DNA of 64,000 nt from Cyanoderma ruficeps (lineage: Eukaryota > Chordata > Aves > Passeriformes > Timaliidae): positions 2,030,534-2,094,533 of the forward strand of contig VZDJ01000034.1 in NCBI GenBank assembly GCA_008694505.1. The letters run 5' to 3'. Under the pieces are notes generated by a model that searched no databases, was not told the DNA's origin, and saw only the letters and a program-made list of their open reading frames with translations. Made by a program: the position numbers and the translations under genes. The number at the start of each line of letters is the position of its first letter. Positions within the stretch are counted from its first letter, which is position 1. Below are positions 24,301 to 39,300 of the stretch, piece by piece.

Positions 24301-27300
24301 AGAGCCATTTCATGGGAAATCTTATCTCAGGGGAAGTAATTTTCAAGGAAAAAAGCTGTGATCACACTTAAAAACTGTAAGAAAGCATATGGCTGAAATT
24401 GCAGCTTTGTGCATGGCCTGGCTTGCAAAGTCCCAGCGTATCACCCTTGGCCATCAGGGCTTGGCATCTCCTCAAAGCTTGTAAAACTGATGGCTATTTA
24501 CTCACTTCTGATCCCAGGGCTAGACCGAGGGATATTTTTCATGTGTACACTGCAGACTTGAAGGGAAATCAAGAACATGTGAGAAATTTCACAAGCTCTC
24601 AGGAAGTATTTACAAAATACTGTTCAGCTGTGAGCACATGCACACTTGCTCTCCCTTTCACAACCCACATGGAAAGGGGAGGAAAAACCTCTGTGGAAAG
24701 CGGAGGAAAAAACCACCACAAAATGTCAACTGCAAGCATCAAGTTTGTTGCCCAAAAATTTGTTTTTATCTGGGTGAACTTCACCCTCTTTGCAGGGTTG
24801 GATTAGTCAATGCACACACTAAAAAAATGAAGTGACTTGTTGAAGAGTGATGGAAGGTAGGACAGGAAGAGAAGGGAAAGAGAAATAAGATGTCAGACAA
24901 GAAGAGTGTAAGGCAGGAAACTGCCCTCACATATCTAATACTCCACTGCTATTGCTAAATAAAAGGTGGATCCCTCACTCTTCACTTCAATCTGTTTCAA
25001 ACATCCATATTCCCAGGAGATTCCACTGATGCACTGAATGTCAGGAAATATACATGCAAGAATAGTTAAGCAAAGGACGACCTGTCAAAGGAACATCTGT
25101 CTGTGATGCAACTCTTGGATGTAATATTTTTTTTATGCCCCAACAGTTTTGTTGGGACCTTTAATATCCTATAGGCAGGTCTTGCAAGGTGACCCCGTTA
25201 AAATCTGGGCCATCTGGGGAAGACAGAATTTGCTGCTTATCCTGCTGACAACATTAATTTCAGCACTGACTTCTTTCCATGACAAGTTTTCATGTCTTTG
25301 ATACTGTCCACACTCAGGTGAAGGCCTCAGCCTGTGTAAGAAGAAGGCAGTAAATAAAAGACCATTCTTTTGTGAGAGGTCCCTGATGACCCAGTGGGAA
25401 GTGAGGGCTCCTGCCATTATTTCTGCTACTTTTTACAGATGGATAAAACTCAGAACTCAATACAATGTGCTTTTGGTCCAAATTCAAGCTTGACTGCTCC
25501 TATGAGATCATGAGACTTTCAATTTCTCTTACATCTGGCCAGACTGAATTGGCACAGGCTTCCCCCCAGCCTCCCAGGACATCAGATTTTACAGCAAGAC
25601 AAGTCTGGAGTTGCTGCATTTGTCTCACAGTTGAGGCTTCTGTTGCTGCTGAACATCTTTAGGGAGGGCTTGGTTCAGTCTTTCTGCATAGGCAATACAG
25701 CAGTTTTCTGATGTTCCTGATGTTTTCTAGGTCCTTACTCTCCTACTGCCTCCTGAGATTTTCTACAAACTCCTCAGTTCTCTGCCCTCCTGCATTCAAC
25801 CTCTCCTGCAACATGTGCCATTAGGGATGATCATGCATGTTCTCACTGCTCCTGAAACAAACCCCTCTGCTCCCTGTTGACCTGATGAGCCACAGTGGGT
25901 CTGGGGCTGTTTGCTGCTGCCCTGTGAGCTCCAGTTACCCAAACACTTGGCTCTTCACTTCCCTCGGGATGCAGCCCTTGGGATACAGGAATATTATTCT
26001 CTGCCCAGTAAACATCAAGAAAGGCATCACTTCACTTCATCCTGCCGCAGCTGGGATTTAAGGGCTCTGTATTCATGAGGAGTCCAGACCTGTGCTTTCC
26101 AAAATGGTCCATTTTATTAGGAAGCACGATTTTTCAAATGTAGACATGGGCCTCAGAGTCTGGTCTGTCTCCTCTTTCCTTTCTAAGTGTAAGTCTAAAT
26201 TGGCAGTAAGTGTGTCCCAAATGGAAGCTGAGAATGACTCCAACAGACACAGAAGTTCCTGTCTGGACAGAAGAAAATGTGAAGGAATAAGGAGAGGCAG
26301 CATGTTCATGATTTCCCAGCCCATCAGGATGCTGCACAGCCACCCATTCCACGTAACTTAGTGGTGGACAGAGGAATATTTAATTTGCATTTTGGAGAAA
26401 TTCTTGGACAGACAGTTTTCCATCCTGGAAAGAATCCAGCCCTTATTTTTTCCCCTCTGCTTCATCTCTCGCGATCCTCCTCTGCCTGCCTGTCCCTGCT
26501 GCACCAGACACGCTCTCCTTTCACAGAGTTACTGACCAGAAAATTGGCGAGGGCAGGAGCCCGGGGAGGTGGATAATCCCGCTCCAAGGCTTCCTGCCCG
26601 CGCTTACCTCGGCGTGACCCCGGGCTGGCAGCAGCCAGGGAGGCAGGTAGGATGGGAAAGCCATCCCTGACAGCCCAGGCTGCTGCAGGCAGCAGGGCAG
26701 GATCCTGCCACTGGACACAGGCAAGAAGAGATTTATGATGACGGAGGAATTCTACGTACCCTCCTCCCCTTGATGAACTTCAAAGTAGGCAAGGGCTGTG
26801 ACATCACACTCGGTGCAGATTTTCCCAGGGTTTATTCATGGAATTTCGCAAAACAAACCTTATCTGTTGATCTGGAGTCACAGAACTCCTTATCTGACCT
26901 TAGGAAAATCCTTTCAGCTGGAGGGGCAGGCCCTGCATCCTCTGCTCCCAGAGGACTCGTTTAACTCTGGATTTAATCTGCTAATGAGGCTTGCCCCGAG
27001 GTCGGAGGGGAGTCAGAAGGAAAGGGTTTTGCTGCTGTTGGACTAAGGCAGGCTGTCTAACAGAGACCTGCACTGGCTTCCTGCCAAAAGCCCCAGTCCT
27101 GACAGCAGGGCCAAAGCCTGACTTTCACCATAACTCTTCAAAAAGAGTTATGCTTCTGACCACAGCAAAATCAGATAAAGCCACTAATTTAAATAAACTG
27201 GTCTAGACTGAAGCTGCTATCAACCACAATATAAACACATGATCAATGCTCCCAGAGACTGAAGGATATTACCAGTGCAGGACACAAGCTCAGTGCTAAC

Positions 27301-30300
27301 TTTACATCATTTACAAGGCCAGTTAACTTGTTCAGTCCGATTGTACTGCTAGCACAGTTCAAGAACAGCAGCAAAGGAATGTTGCCCTTTTACACTGTCA
27401 ATCATTTTGGCACTGTACCTTCAGCAAACCCCCTGTGCTAGAATTTCTGCCTCCAGTAAGCTGGATCAGTACTGGAAACGTGTCCTACCACAACTGCCCT
27501 TCTGACACCAAACATCTTCTATATCTAGACACTCCCCTTGGGTTATCTGGGTCATATTTAAGTAAAGACCATATTCTTGGTCTTTTACAGCACAAGATGG
27601 GTTGTGATTAGCAGATATAACTTCCATTCTGAAAGCTTCTCCATTTTACAATTCGTGAAGCAATTCTCTGATATAATCTGAAAACACTGAAAGATTAAAG
27701 TGTTGCAGAGAGACACGAATGCCCTTCCTGCCTGATCTCATTATTGTTGCCTCCACAAATCAACCACAACTCCCAGCCCCAGATCAGCAGAGATAGGAAG
27801 CAGTTGGTAGGTCAACACATTTCATTCCCCCTTTCAACCTCCTTCCTAGTCCAGTGGAACAAAAGTTGCTCTGTGTGAGCTGGTATCTGTAATTGCACAG
27901 ACCTTTGTTCAAACACAGAAAGCCTTTCTGCGCCCAACACTCAGTTCCTGCATACTTTTAGGAAGTACAAAGTGTAGATAATCCACTGAAGTATGCCAGC
28001 CTTATCCCCCTATATTTACAAAGCCTGGTAGTACTAACTCACAGTCTGTCCTCCGAAAAAATGCATTCCAGTGTGTCCCATAATCCTGGCAGAGTTTTGC
28101 ATATCGTGAGAAAGGGAAGCTAAATCCCACAGCCTCAAAAGCTCCACGTCTTTTGCCTGTCAATGGCAGAAGGGTTTTCTCCTCCACCCCTTCCCCTGTC
28201 TTGGCCCCAGGCAAAGGCAGACAAGTTCTTTCAGGAGTTCTCCATGGGAGAGGCAGCTAAAGGCTGGTTACTGGAAGAGGGAAAGGTGTGGCCCTGCAGT
28301 GTGAAAAGCCAATCTTCTCTTTAGAAAAGAAAGAAAGAAAGAATCTTGTGATGCCTGAAGTAGGTCAAAATACTTAACCCAGCCTGCTAGTGACACTTCT
28401 ATAAAGGTAAGCAAACAAAACAAGCCAGTGGCGAATTTCTCTCAGTTCCCACAGCAAATATCAAAGCTGTAAGGGACAGGTATGAGAAAGGCTGCATGTT
28501 AACGTGGAGAATCATGAGACTAAGCCTATGTATCTATTTTACACACAAGCTTTTCTAGATTACTATTTAGCAGCTGTAAAGCCTGTAAGAATTGAATTTA
28601 AATTTAATCCTGCCACCCTGGTAAACACAAACCACAGGACTTTATAATAAACTGCTTTAAGTCCAGGAGTAACATATAGTAATGAGATTAAAAGTTAAGG
28701 CTAAAAAGACTTCAGAAGGAGACTAGAAGAGTGAATTCCAATCCTTTTAGTCCGGAGTCAGAACTTTTATTAGTTTATATGTTGACTTAGCACTCAATGG
28801 GATTAACATTATTCACCTAAACAGCAGTCAGTTCCAGCTGTATCCCAGTCATCCTTTTTCCCCTCTGAAAGAAACCAAACAGCACCTAAAAAATCACAGA
28901 GGAATATGTCAACACCTGCCTGCTGTTCAAGAGAGGCCTTCCTTGGAAAGAAAACGTGTGATTTTCTGCGTGCACACAGCCATTTAAGACCAGCTCCCCC
29001 AAAAGAAGGGAACAAATGCCCACTGTTCTCACAGTCAGGACTATGTAAGGACAGGTGGCCCCATGCTGACTTTTTTTTTTTTCCCCAGTGTTTTTTTTCC
29101 AATTGCTTTCGTCTGCAGCACAAACTGCGACTCCAGACTGCCTTGGGAGCAACTCTTCCCAGCTCTGCTCAGAGCAGCGGAGGAAGGGGAAGGGTGAGGG
29201 TTGTTTGCAAGGAGAGGTCAGGCAGGAGTCAGCCTTTACAATCCCATTAACGCTGGGACAGGGTCAAACCGAGTGCACGTTCCAACAAAAAGCACCAAGT
29301 GGCCACAAGCTGCCACCCTGGAAGGTCCCTGGAAGCATCTGCGGGGGGGGGGGGNGGGAAAAAGGACAGACTTTTAATGGTGAATGTCTTGCCACACCAT
29401 GTGTGAGAAGCGGCCGCTGCTCCAGGGATCCAAAGCACACAAAGAAATATCCCGCAGTAAAATTCTCTGGCTGCAAAGCAGGAAGAAGTGGCGTATCTGG
29501 GGGTGGGGAGAGGGGTTAGAATAGTTCTGTATTTGAGGTAAGGCTTTGGAGACATCCACCAATAGAAATATAATACTCCACCCTGCAAAAATAACTAGTG
29601 TGCTGCTGCCGCCTCCGTTTGCTTGGCATGGCATCCCTATAATCCAGATTCCTATAAAAATGTCCACAGAGATCTCAGGAAATTGTGGGGAGGGTAAATA
29701 TGCAGGTGCAGAAAGCCCTTTTGTCCTGCAAGCTCACCAGACAAGACAAAGGGATAGAAAGACAGTAAATAACATTTCAAAGGGGAAAAGGAAATTTCTA
29801 CGACGGTCCGACAGGACATTTCAGCATCACTGAAGGTTAGCTGTGTGCACATTTTTCTTCCAAACTGCTGCATTATTATTTTTACTTATTGCATATAAAC
29901 CCTCCAGGGCAAGAACCTGTAGCAGGTTAAATGTTCATGTAAGAGAGTTAAACATTTACTATAAGGCAAAGTTATGTCTACACTGAACAGTAACTGTTCT
30001 TGGAAAGCTAAAAAAATCCAAAAGTTAGATTACAAGGTAATGTTAGGAGAAAAGGACATGTGCAATTAAAAAGTGGCTCCAATACAGTATTATTTCACCT
30101 GACTGGGCAAAACTGCCCACAAATTGCCTCTTCCACCAACAATTAACTGAAAAGTCTGCTACTTCTTAATTAACAAAATGGAAAAAAAACCTGGCAATAT
30201 AAACGTTATGTCAAAGAAGAATTAAAGAGCTCTGGGTGCCAGTTGAAGTGGGTTTTTCTGTAGAGTTTGCCTATTTTTGTGGCAAAACAGCCTAACCTTG

Positions 30301-33300
30301 AAATGCTGGGTGGTTTTAACTTCCAGTGGAGAGCGCTGGCCACTGCATCCATCCCCCCAGGGACAGCACTGACTCCTAGGCTAGACCCTGCCCAGCTTAT
30401 AAAAGCATTAGTTATGCTGCACTACCACTTTAAAGAATTGTCAGCTTTAATTCAGAACACCTTCAGTTTTGCTCTAAGCTAAATGATGATGAGCAATTCA
30501 CCAGCACTTCACTTTATTTTGGAGGAATAGGTAAAAAATTCTCTACAAGCGCTACAAAAATAAAGAATATAGGTTGATCAATTAGATGCTATACTCAAAA
30601 CATCACAGAAAAGAAAAAATTAGGGAAGGGTTTAAATTTTTTAAGCTGGGAGAAGGTCTGCAACAAAAAGAGCCATGGAAACCTAAGGGTGAATAATGTT
30701 TCCAATGCTGTCATTATAAACTGCCCTCCAGAAAGGGCTGAAATATGCTCCAGATCATCCATGTACATAATAGGATGCAGCTCTTAACTGAAAAAATAAC
30801 TTCTTCTGTGAGGCTACTGGAGAAGTATTGGAGTTAAAATAGCCTGCCTTAAATTTGTGTATAAACTGAACACCAACAACTGCTCCAGACAAGCTCCCCT
30901 ACCAGCCTTTCTCTGCCTCTAGAAAAAGAGAACTGCTACCATTTTCAGACCATGTAAAAGCTGTCAAAATGTGCCTTTCTTGCAAGAATTTTAGTCAAAG
31001 AAATAAAAGGCACTGCTTAGAAGAAAGCCTCAATATTGAAATGCTTAACTGGTCGCCTATCTTTTCATGTGCTTTTCAAAATGTTATTTTTTTAATGGTG
31101 GCTGTTGCTATGCAACAGGGCAGAATCTCTAAAATCTATTCATGAGTTGTACAAATGGCAGTTTTCAGGACATATTTAACTCTCTCAGTCTATTAAGTCA
31201 AAGAAGGAGGATGGGAATCAGAGGACTGTGAGCTCCCAGAGCACAACCCCCCCTCCAAGGGGTACAGCATGGCTTAAAAAGGGTCTTTCATTGATTATAC
31301 AATATTTTTCAACACACTGTTAAGATAAAGTAGCTACCTCGCTTTCAAAAAATGTGAAAAACAGCACAGCTCTGGTTAAATAAAGTTATATCTAAATGCA
31401 GAAACAAAAGCTATATACATGTTTATTACTTTTACCCAGAAATGACCAAAGCAATTCAAATTCAGATTCTACCACAATGGTAGTTATTTAAACAAGAGGG
31501 GCTGGTCAGGCAGTCACAAATCCAGCTTTAGCACACTCCTAACTTCCAGCTGCCTGGAAGTTCCCATCCTTTGGATGTGACTGCACGCTTTTCAGGCCAC
31601 TGCAATGCAAAATGAAGTTAATTCACTTCAATGTAAACATAAAATCAATTAAGTTATCACAGAACATGAGACAAACCTGACTTTCCAATAAAATAAACTA
31701 CATCAAGTAACCTGGTCAGTAACTGAGTAACTGCTGAGGGGCAGAAATAGACTAGTGAGGCACAATAATTCTCGGTGTGTTCTAAGGCAGTCACAAGCAC
31801 AGCTCTTTGCCTGAAGGGTTCCCTCCCTGCCAGCAGCTTCAGAGCATTGGGGATCTGGAAACTGCTCCAAGAAAGTGTGTGAAATTTAGCCCTAAAAAAA
31901 CAGGCCTATTTTTGGTTGACTCACATTCACTTTTTGCTTCCACTGAAATGTAAGTGACAAACCCAACTGAAGTAATGGCCTGAAGGACAGCAATCACCAC
32001 GTGGAGCAGTGGGGGATCTAGGATGGATTGTCAATGTTGGAATTGCACTAAGAAACCTGGATCCTGAAACAAATAACACCACTTGGCCTAAATCTGAGAC
32101 TCAAATGCAAAACCAAGAGTGTTTTAACTGTTGTTATTGATTCCAGTGGCTAAAGAAACCATTCTAACTTCATCCTAAATAGATCAGCTCCGAGACAGAT
32201 CTTTTTTCAGTCTATAACCAACATTCTGTTTATTTAGTGCGTTTACAATTTCAACAACAACCTGAATACGTGCAGTTTATAACTTTATATATTTTATAAA
32301 CGTAATTTATTTTCAGTGGTTAAGAATTTTCTGTCTCTTATTGTCCCTTTCACGTCAGTGAGGAAGAGAAACTAAAATCCCTTTATAGATGTAAGACGCT
32401 CTTCTAAATTTCTGGTTTTGCACAAATGCTGGACTAAGATGAGACAGTGTCAGTGGTCAAAGGCATGGGGAAAGCTCAGTGAGAGCTGTAAACAAGTGCA
32501 GTGATGTCAGGAGGAGCTGGCTGACCCACTGCTGAACTCTGGCTCTGAAGGACATGCGAAGTGCCAGATCCTTTTCCCACACATGTGTGCACACACACAT
32601 CCCCCTCCTTTCATCAGAAAAAGGTGTCACAGAACAATCTGCCACAGTTTCACATCATCATCCAGGGAAATAGACCCTGGAACCCCTTTGGAGGCTAAAG
32701 ACTTTGCTTTTCAAGAGGCAAACCTACTTCCACACAGCACAGACAGTGGTCTCTCAGGGGCCTGGATTACAAACCAGTAACAAGAAGCAGAAAGCTACAG
32801 CATTGCACAACCAGCACATCCCAAACCCAAAATCAAACAGCCTGTTTCAGTGAGGCAGGACTCCTGCATTTCCCAAGGGCCTTGGAAATATTCTGACATA
32901 ATTCCTGATCAGCTCACTGTGGCCAGAGCCAGCCCTGAACTGTTACCATTTGGGAAAGAAGCACTTGTACCAGCTGGATGTCTTTAATATCCCACTTGGA
33001 AGCATGACCTTGTGTCCTTAAGGCTGAGTTTGTCCTCACAGGGAAGGTTTTTTAGGAGTTGGGAACAGGGAATTTGAGGTTGTAGTCAAGATCAAACCAA
33101 GCTGCTGAAAGGCGATTTCAGGATTTTCCATTCCCTCTCCACCAAGCTTCGCCCAGGGAAGTGCTGATCAGAGACAAGCTGTCTGTGTTTACTGCCAGCA
33201 AGGAGACTGAAGTGACAGATCGAAGACAAATACTAATTTAATGTTCATGTAGAAAATATCTGACTGCCCACTGTTATTGCTGATCCATTCTGATGAAGAA

Positions 33301-36300
33301 CATGAAAAGACAAAGTGTTCAGTGTCTTTACAGCAACACTCTTCACTCCCATAATTTAGGCTTGGTATATTTGAGTTTTTTCTTGACGTCCAGTAAAACA
33401 GATTACCTAAGAATTTTTGCTTCAGGTAAAATGGTGCAAGTTTGTCAGATCGTCAGACACAAAGAAAATCTTGGCTGATTCCAAGGGCAAACAGAAAAAA
33501 CCCCAGTTATAAGTACATAAAAGAGCATGGTTTGAGTGGTGACTCCTAAATGTAGACCAGGCCATAAAGGAGACATTTGCTCCTTAGTGGAGCTTCTAAG
33601 GAACACTGAAGGAAGACCTTCAGTGCCTGAAATCTGATTTTCTGATACAGGCCAGCACTCAGAGAAGTTTCAACAGTAGGATTCTAGTCCAGGACTCACT
33701 GGGAAAGAAGATCTACCAAAATGACAAAGAGTACCCATGGACAAACCTATACATATGTGCTGCCCAAGAGAAGGGAAGACGACTGAATGAGAAGTCAAGT
33801 TTGAACCCCATTTGCATCTATTTTAAATGGCCCTTTCACTGAGATAAGGGAAGAAGAATATTATTAGCCAGGTCACACCAACTGCCACCCTACTGTTATA
33901 AAGATCTTTCTAATCTGTAGCTAAAGCTGTGTCCTACTACTGGATAATCACGGAGTCTTTCCAGGCATTTTTATACCACCTCAAAATATGTATAATTTTA
34001 TGTTGGTTAAGTGCACTCGGAGGTACAACTGTCACTGGTTACACACTGAGAGCCACGTTTACCTCACACACCTAAAGCACAACTGATTCAGCAGAGCTAC
34101 ATTTGTGCTTTCAAACATGATTTTATTGCCATAAATGGAGCACTGACACATTTGCTCAGGCACTGTTGAGACAACAGAAATCCCTACACTAACCAAAACA
34201 AATAAGCTCTGCAGCACTGCAGTCAATAAATTGTAATTAAGAAGGTGGCAACATAAGGGTGGCTGTCCACAAAATCCCATTGTAATTATGCATAGTTTAT
34301 GGCTAAGCTAATGGGATGAACAATTTAAATTAATTGCAAACTCTGCCAAGGTACCCATCTATTCCCAAGTCTATTAATTAGAATCAATTTAATCCCCACT
34401 GGGATAAAGGTCAAACAACATGTATTTGACCCTTTTCTCCTGGCGTCAGTGTTATCAGCCAATGGATCTGGCAGTGCCTGGGTCTGACTTGCTTGACTCT
34501 TTAGGATGTTGACAGGATGCTTTGAAGAACAGAGTCTGGGCCCAGCTAAAAAAATATCTAATAATTTCTGCTTTATATTCCTGATAAGCATGGGTTTAAA
34601 AATGCCAGAGCTTGTTCTCTCGGTGGTCAGCTCTGAGGCTGTAGTTCTCTGTCTTGAAGAGTTTTTCTTTTCAGTCTCCCTTTCCTGCAGAAAATCTTGA
34701 AGGAGCAATTGTGTTAGATTTGTGTCTTCAATTTGGGACAGGGATCAAAGTGAAAGTGAACACTAAACACTAACTAGCATTTGTTAGAGAGTTTTAAAAC
34801 AAATACTCAAAGTTATACTCGATACTTAAATACTCAATAATCATTAGCTGACATTTTCAAACTGCCCAGAAGGAAATTTCTAGAGTCTTGTCCAATTTTA
34901 TGGGAAGGAACTCAAGAGAACTGTTACCTTTTTTCCTTCTCCCCATCACTCTTGTAGGATTAATTAACTGGCTGCTTCTGTGAACATCATCATTATCATC
35001 TATTTGTCCTATTTTTCTTTTTTTTAATGCCTTAATACTTTCATTCCTCTCAGGTTAATGTCAGGCCAAATTCCTGGTCTTTGCTCTGGCTGTTTGATGT
35101 AAAACCAGATAGTTCTTGATATGCTGACTTTGAATGTTGCTGATCTCCTTGAGAAATGGAATTCAGAGTCTATTCAGAGTGTTCAAGTTCCTCCTTTGTA
35201 ATTTTACTATCCACTGCATAGTATCACCCTAATAAAGCAAGTTTCCACAGCAGCCTTAAGAATAATAAAATCTTTGATTCCTTTAAAATGTTTTAATCAA
35301 ATGCTTAGGATTGTATGCACGGATTATGGTCACTCTTAAAGCAAATTGGTGTGCCTGGCTAATTAAATTAGACATTAGCTCAACAGCATGTTTGCTTCTT
35401 TTATAATGCAGTAAAAACTACCTACAGTGCTTCAGATGGAAATAGTTCTACAAATCTGAGACTTTTTCCTAGCCTGTGCCAGAGCCATGACATAAATGCA
35501 ACATAAATACAGAGCAGCACTTTTACAAGTCACTGTAGGTGATGAAACGACGCAAATAAAATAGGGATGAATCACTTCAGATAAGTGGCGTGAAACATCA
35601 TAGCCCAAAACCTTCCTGTCAGCCCTGAAGTTCAAAAAATCTACCTTTTCCCTTCCTGTGGTACAAATAAGACTGAAAATCAGACTATGGTTGAGACTCT
35701 GGACCTTTGGATGTCCTCTGGTCCAACCCCCTGTTCAGGATCAAACATCTCATCTACTGCTTTGACCAGGTCAACTCATTTTGAATTTCACTGCTTCCTC
35801 CTCCTCCTCCAGCTTGCCAGATCTGAGCCTCTGTTTTCCCTTTCAGAGTATTCACTTTCACTGTACCCATACTCCTATCACCTTTCATTTAGCATCAGGA
35901 TTTCTACTGCAGCCTTTACATTCCAGCATTAATTTTTAAAACAACCTGTTTTCTACCACACATCCTGCCCTTCTCAAAACATTCTTCAAAACTCTTCAGT
36001 GCTGCTTTTCAAACTCCACCTTAAAATTTCCATTGCTGTGGTGCCTCCCCCAAAACTTTAAACTGGTTAAACGAGTGGTGCTGCAGTCTCTGGCTTTAAT
36101 CAGCAGAGAGGTCTGTGTTGGTACTCATTGTCGCCTTTTGGTTTTTATCTCCACTGTCACATTTATTTATTTGATCCCTGCCAACCCTGAGGCCAGCATC
36201 ATCTTTTGCTGTTGTTCTTATAGAGCACATTTAGTATCTTTATGCTAAACAGGTTTTGGTGTGAAGTCAGTTTTTGAGGCACTGCAATGACATTAATATA

Positions 36301-39300
36301 TAACCTCATCTTTAAAACTTCAAGATTTTTTACAGCATTGGCACAGTCCTCGTATTTAGTGGGAAGCCTCATTTAACTGCCTTGATGCCAGACCTTCAGC
36401 ATATTAAAAAGTGCTGGATCTTGGTGTGCCAACACAGCATGGTCTCATTGGGACAATATTTTCTCATGACATCACCGTATCTTGATGGGAGATGACAAGA
36501 CTGTAACTCTAAAAGTTCCACTTTGTGTTAACATAATTTATTCTCTTTACAACATACCCAGCAACAAAAGACAGGTATGTTCCAAATTATAAGTTAAAAC
36601 AGCTCCAGCCCAAGCTGCTTCACAGACACCAAAGATCTGAGAGCTGATAAATCCTGGCGGTGCCTGCCAGGCAGAGACACTTATTCAGCACGTTATTCCA
36701 ACTGCTGGCCTTGGCACCAGCACCCAGCACAGGCTCCATGCCATCGCAGCCTGGGACTCCAAACAAGGGCTCCTCTGCCCATCCTTAAATCCAATCAACA
36801 AAGCAGGGAGCTGCCAACAGGAAGCCATGAAATAAAGCTCCCATCAGGATGTAATCTTTGGAGAAATAAAACCTTTCTGGAGACCCAATCAGATCTGTGC
36901 TCTCATAATTTACCACAAGTTTCAAATTAATGTATTATTTTGCATGACATGGAAAAACATTCACTCCCCAGTTCTTCTCATGTACTTCTGGTTGCTGATA
37001 AGTTGTGACATGCTCTAATAGTTCACTGTAAGATTAAGTGCTTAAATTTAAGGAGGATTAAAGTAACCATCATTTAACATATCCCTGAAGCTGCTGCATT
37101 CCTATGGTGGTTTCTTTCCAACCACACACACAACAGGAGAGATTAATCACTTACAACCTCATATTTGCACTACAGGTAAATATTCTCATGACACTGAAAT
37201 ATCTGCAGCACAGAAAATGTGCACTTTCCTTTTAGAGTACATTATCCTGTTCACACAACGTCAGGTTGCCTTTTCCAAATGGTCACTTACTTTTTAGCTT
37301 TTCAAAATGACTGCACAGAAATCCATTAGACACATGGGCTGTATGTCATTGTGGTACCACCACAGGGCAGGAAAAGCATTCACAGTGGGGACAGATGCTC
37401 ACCTGGCAACAGTTTCTTAGCACTGAAATCTAAATATATATGTGTATAAATTTTACACTGAGTCTTTTAAAACCAGGCCAAATTAAATGCAGTGCACCAC
37501 ACTGGCATATTGCACTAGGTAATATACATCAGAACTGTGTCCATTCCTTTTATAAACCTAATTTTAAAGCCTTTCTGGTTTCACTATGTTAGGTCATGAT
37601 GCCTGTTAGAAACAAGTAGATGGTGATTAATCAGATGCTGAAGAAAACCAGGTCCTCCCAGCTCTGAAGGCATGTCATTTTAAACTAGCTCTTCTTCTAT
37701 CAGGACTAACGTTCTCTGGGATGGCCAGATCAGGTCTAGTCATGTTCTGAGCTGAGAAGGAATGAATGTGTCAGAAATCAGTTATTACTTGCAGAACAAA
37801 AGTGTCTCCTTGACAACTGGCCCAGCACAGTGGATTTCAAAGCTGGCAGAAGCAGAAGGGCTTGCTAGGGTTCCTGCAGGGATCTCATGCCTTCCCATCC
37901 CTTCCCCACTCCCCTAGCACATGGTCAAGACTTATATACCTTTGTACATTACCAAAGAAAGGTTTCTAGGTTTGGAATGCTACAGCCCATCTGGATGAAG
38001 TCTGGGGCATATTCCCATTCCTGTGCACCAGGAATTTGATGCCAGGCAAGAGATACTCCAATGCAGTTTAGCAAGACTCCTCCACAGGCTCTGGAAATGC
38101 AACCAGAGATTAATGTTTGAGAATGACCGATATTTTAGCATGTTCTGGAATAAGAAAACTCTTACTGAATCCATGGGAGACACTCACAGCTTTTGTCCTG
38201 CACCCCCCAAAAAAAGTCCCAGCTCTGAAACAGCAGCAGTGGGTGCCTCTTTTGCCCTCACTTCAGGACATCAGTGTTAATTTAACATCCAGCTCTACTC
38301 CCAGTGCAGCTAATCCTTGATGATACAGCATTGGCATGTGTGATAAATAAGCTTTTAGAAGGTATATACTAATTCATATGAATCAGGACAATAATACAGG
38401 GGCCATTCACTTAAGAGTTGGACTTGATGATCCTTGTGGGGTCCCTTCCAACTCAAGATTTTCTGTGAAATAATATGGCCATGTGATTCATAAAGACCAA
38501 AGTGAAATATTCATAGACAGATGCAAATTGTGTGAGAGGAGCATGCCATTGATAAACTCATCTCAAAACTTTTTCAAATTTTCCATTACTGGGAATACAA
38601 GGCTAAATTCTAAGACTCGATACCATTGTTTTTACATAACCTCTCTCCAATACTCTCAGCCTAAACACAAAATAGCCCCAAATCTCACTCAGCTAAATTC
38701 CTCCAATTATACAAGGCTTTCAAGCACTTGTAATTCCCCTGAGGTTTTCAGCTCTGTTAGAGAAAGTGAAACACTGAGGGAAACTCCAGGTTCCAGCAGC
38801 AGCCTGGGCTTGCAGAGCTCTCATCCATCCCTTCCTTGGTGCTACTCCTCCTTCAACTTCTTCCCATCCCAGCTGTCACTGAACTGAAAGAGGACAGCAC
38901 GACCAAATGACAAGAAATCTTCCAAAATGCAGACACTGAGGCCTGACTTTGAAAAATACGAAAATACCAATGGAAAGAACAGTTGAGATTTCAGGGTTGT
39001 TGGGTTTTTCTGGAAAGGCCCAAGAAACTCTTCTGAAGTCACTGTCAGATAAACAAGAATACTAAATTACATACTAGAGTAGGGGAATTTGTTTCTGTCC
39101 CATCACTAACATCATTTTCAGTTACTTTTATTAGGTTTTGTTGACATTTAACAATGCAGAATGCCTAAGAACCAAGCATCCCTTTCCTGTTCAATCACAC
39201 CTCAAATCAGATAATTTGTGAACAAAGTAAATTAAATGACAAGGAAAACTTTTAGAGATCAAGGCTTTCTAGAAGAAAACCTAACAAAGAGCAAGACATA

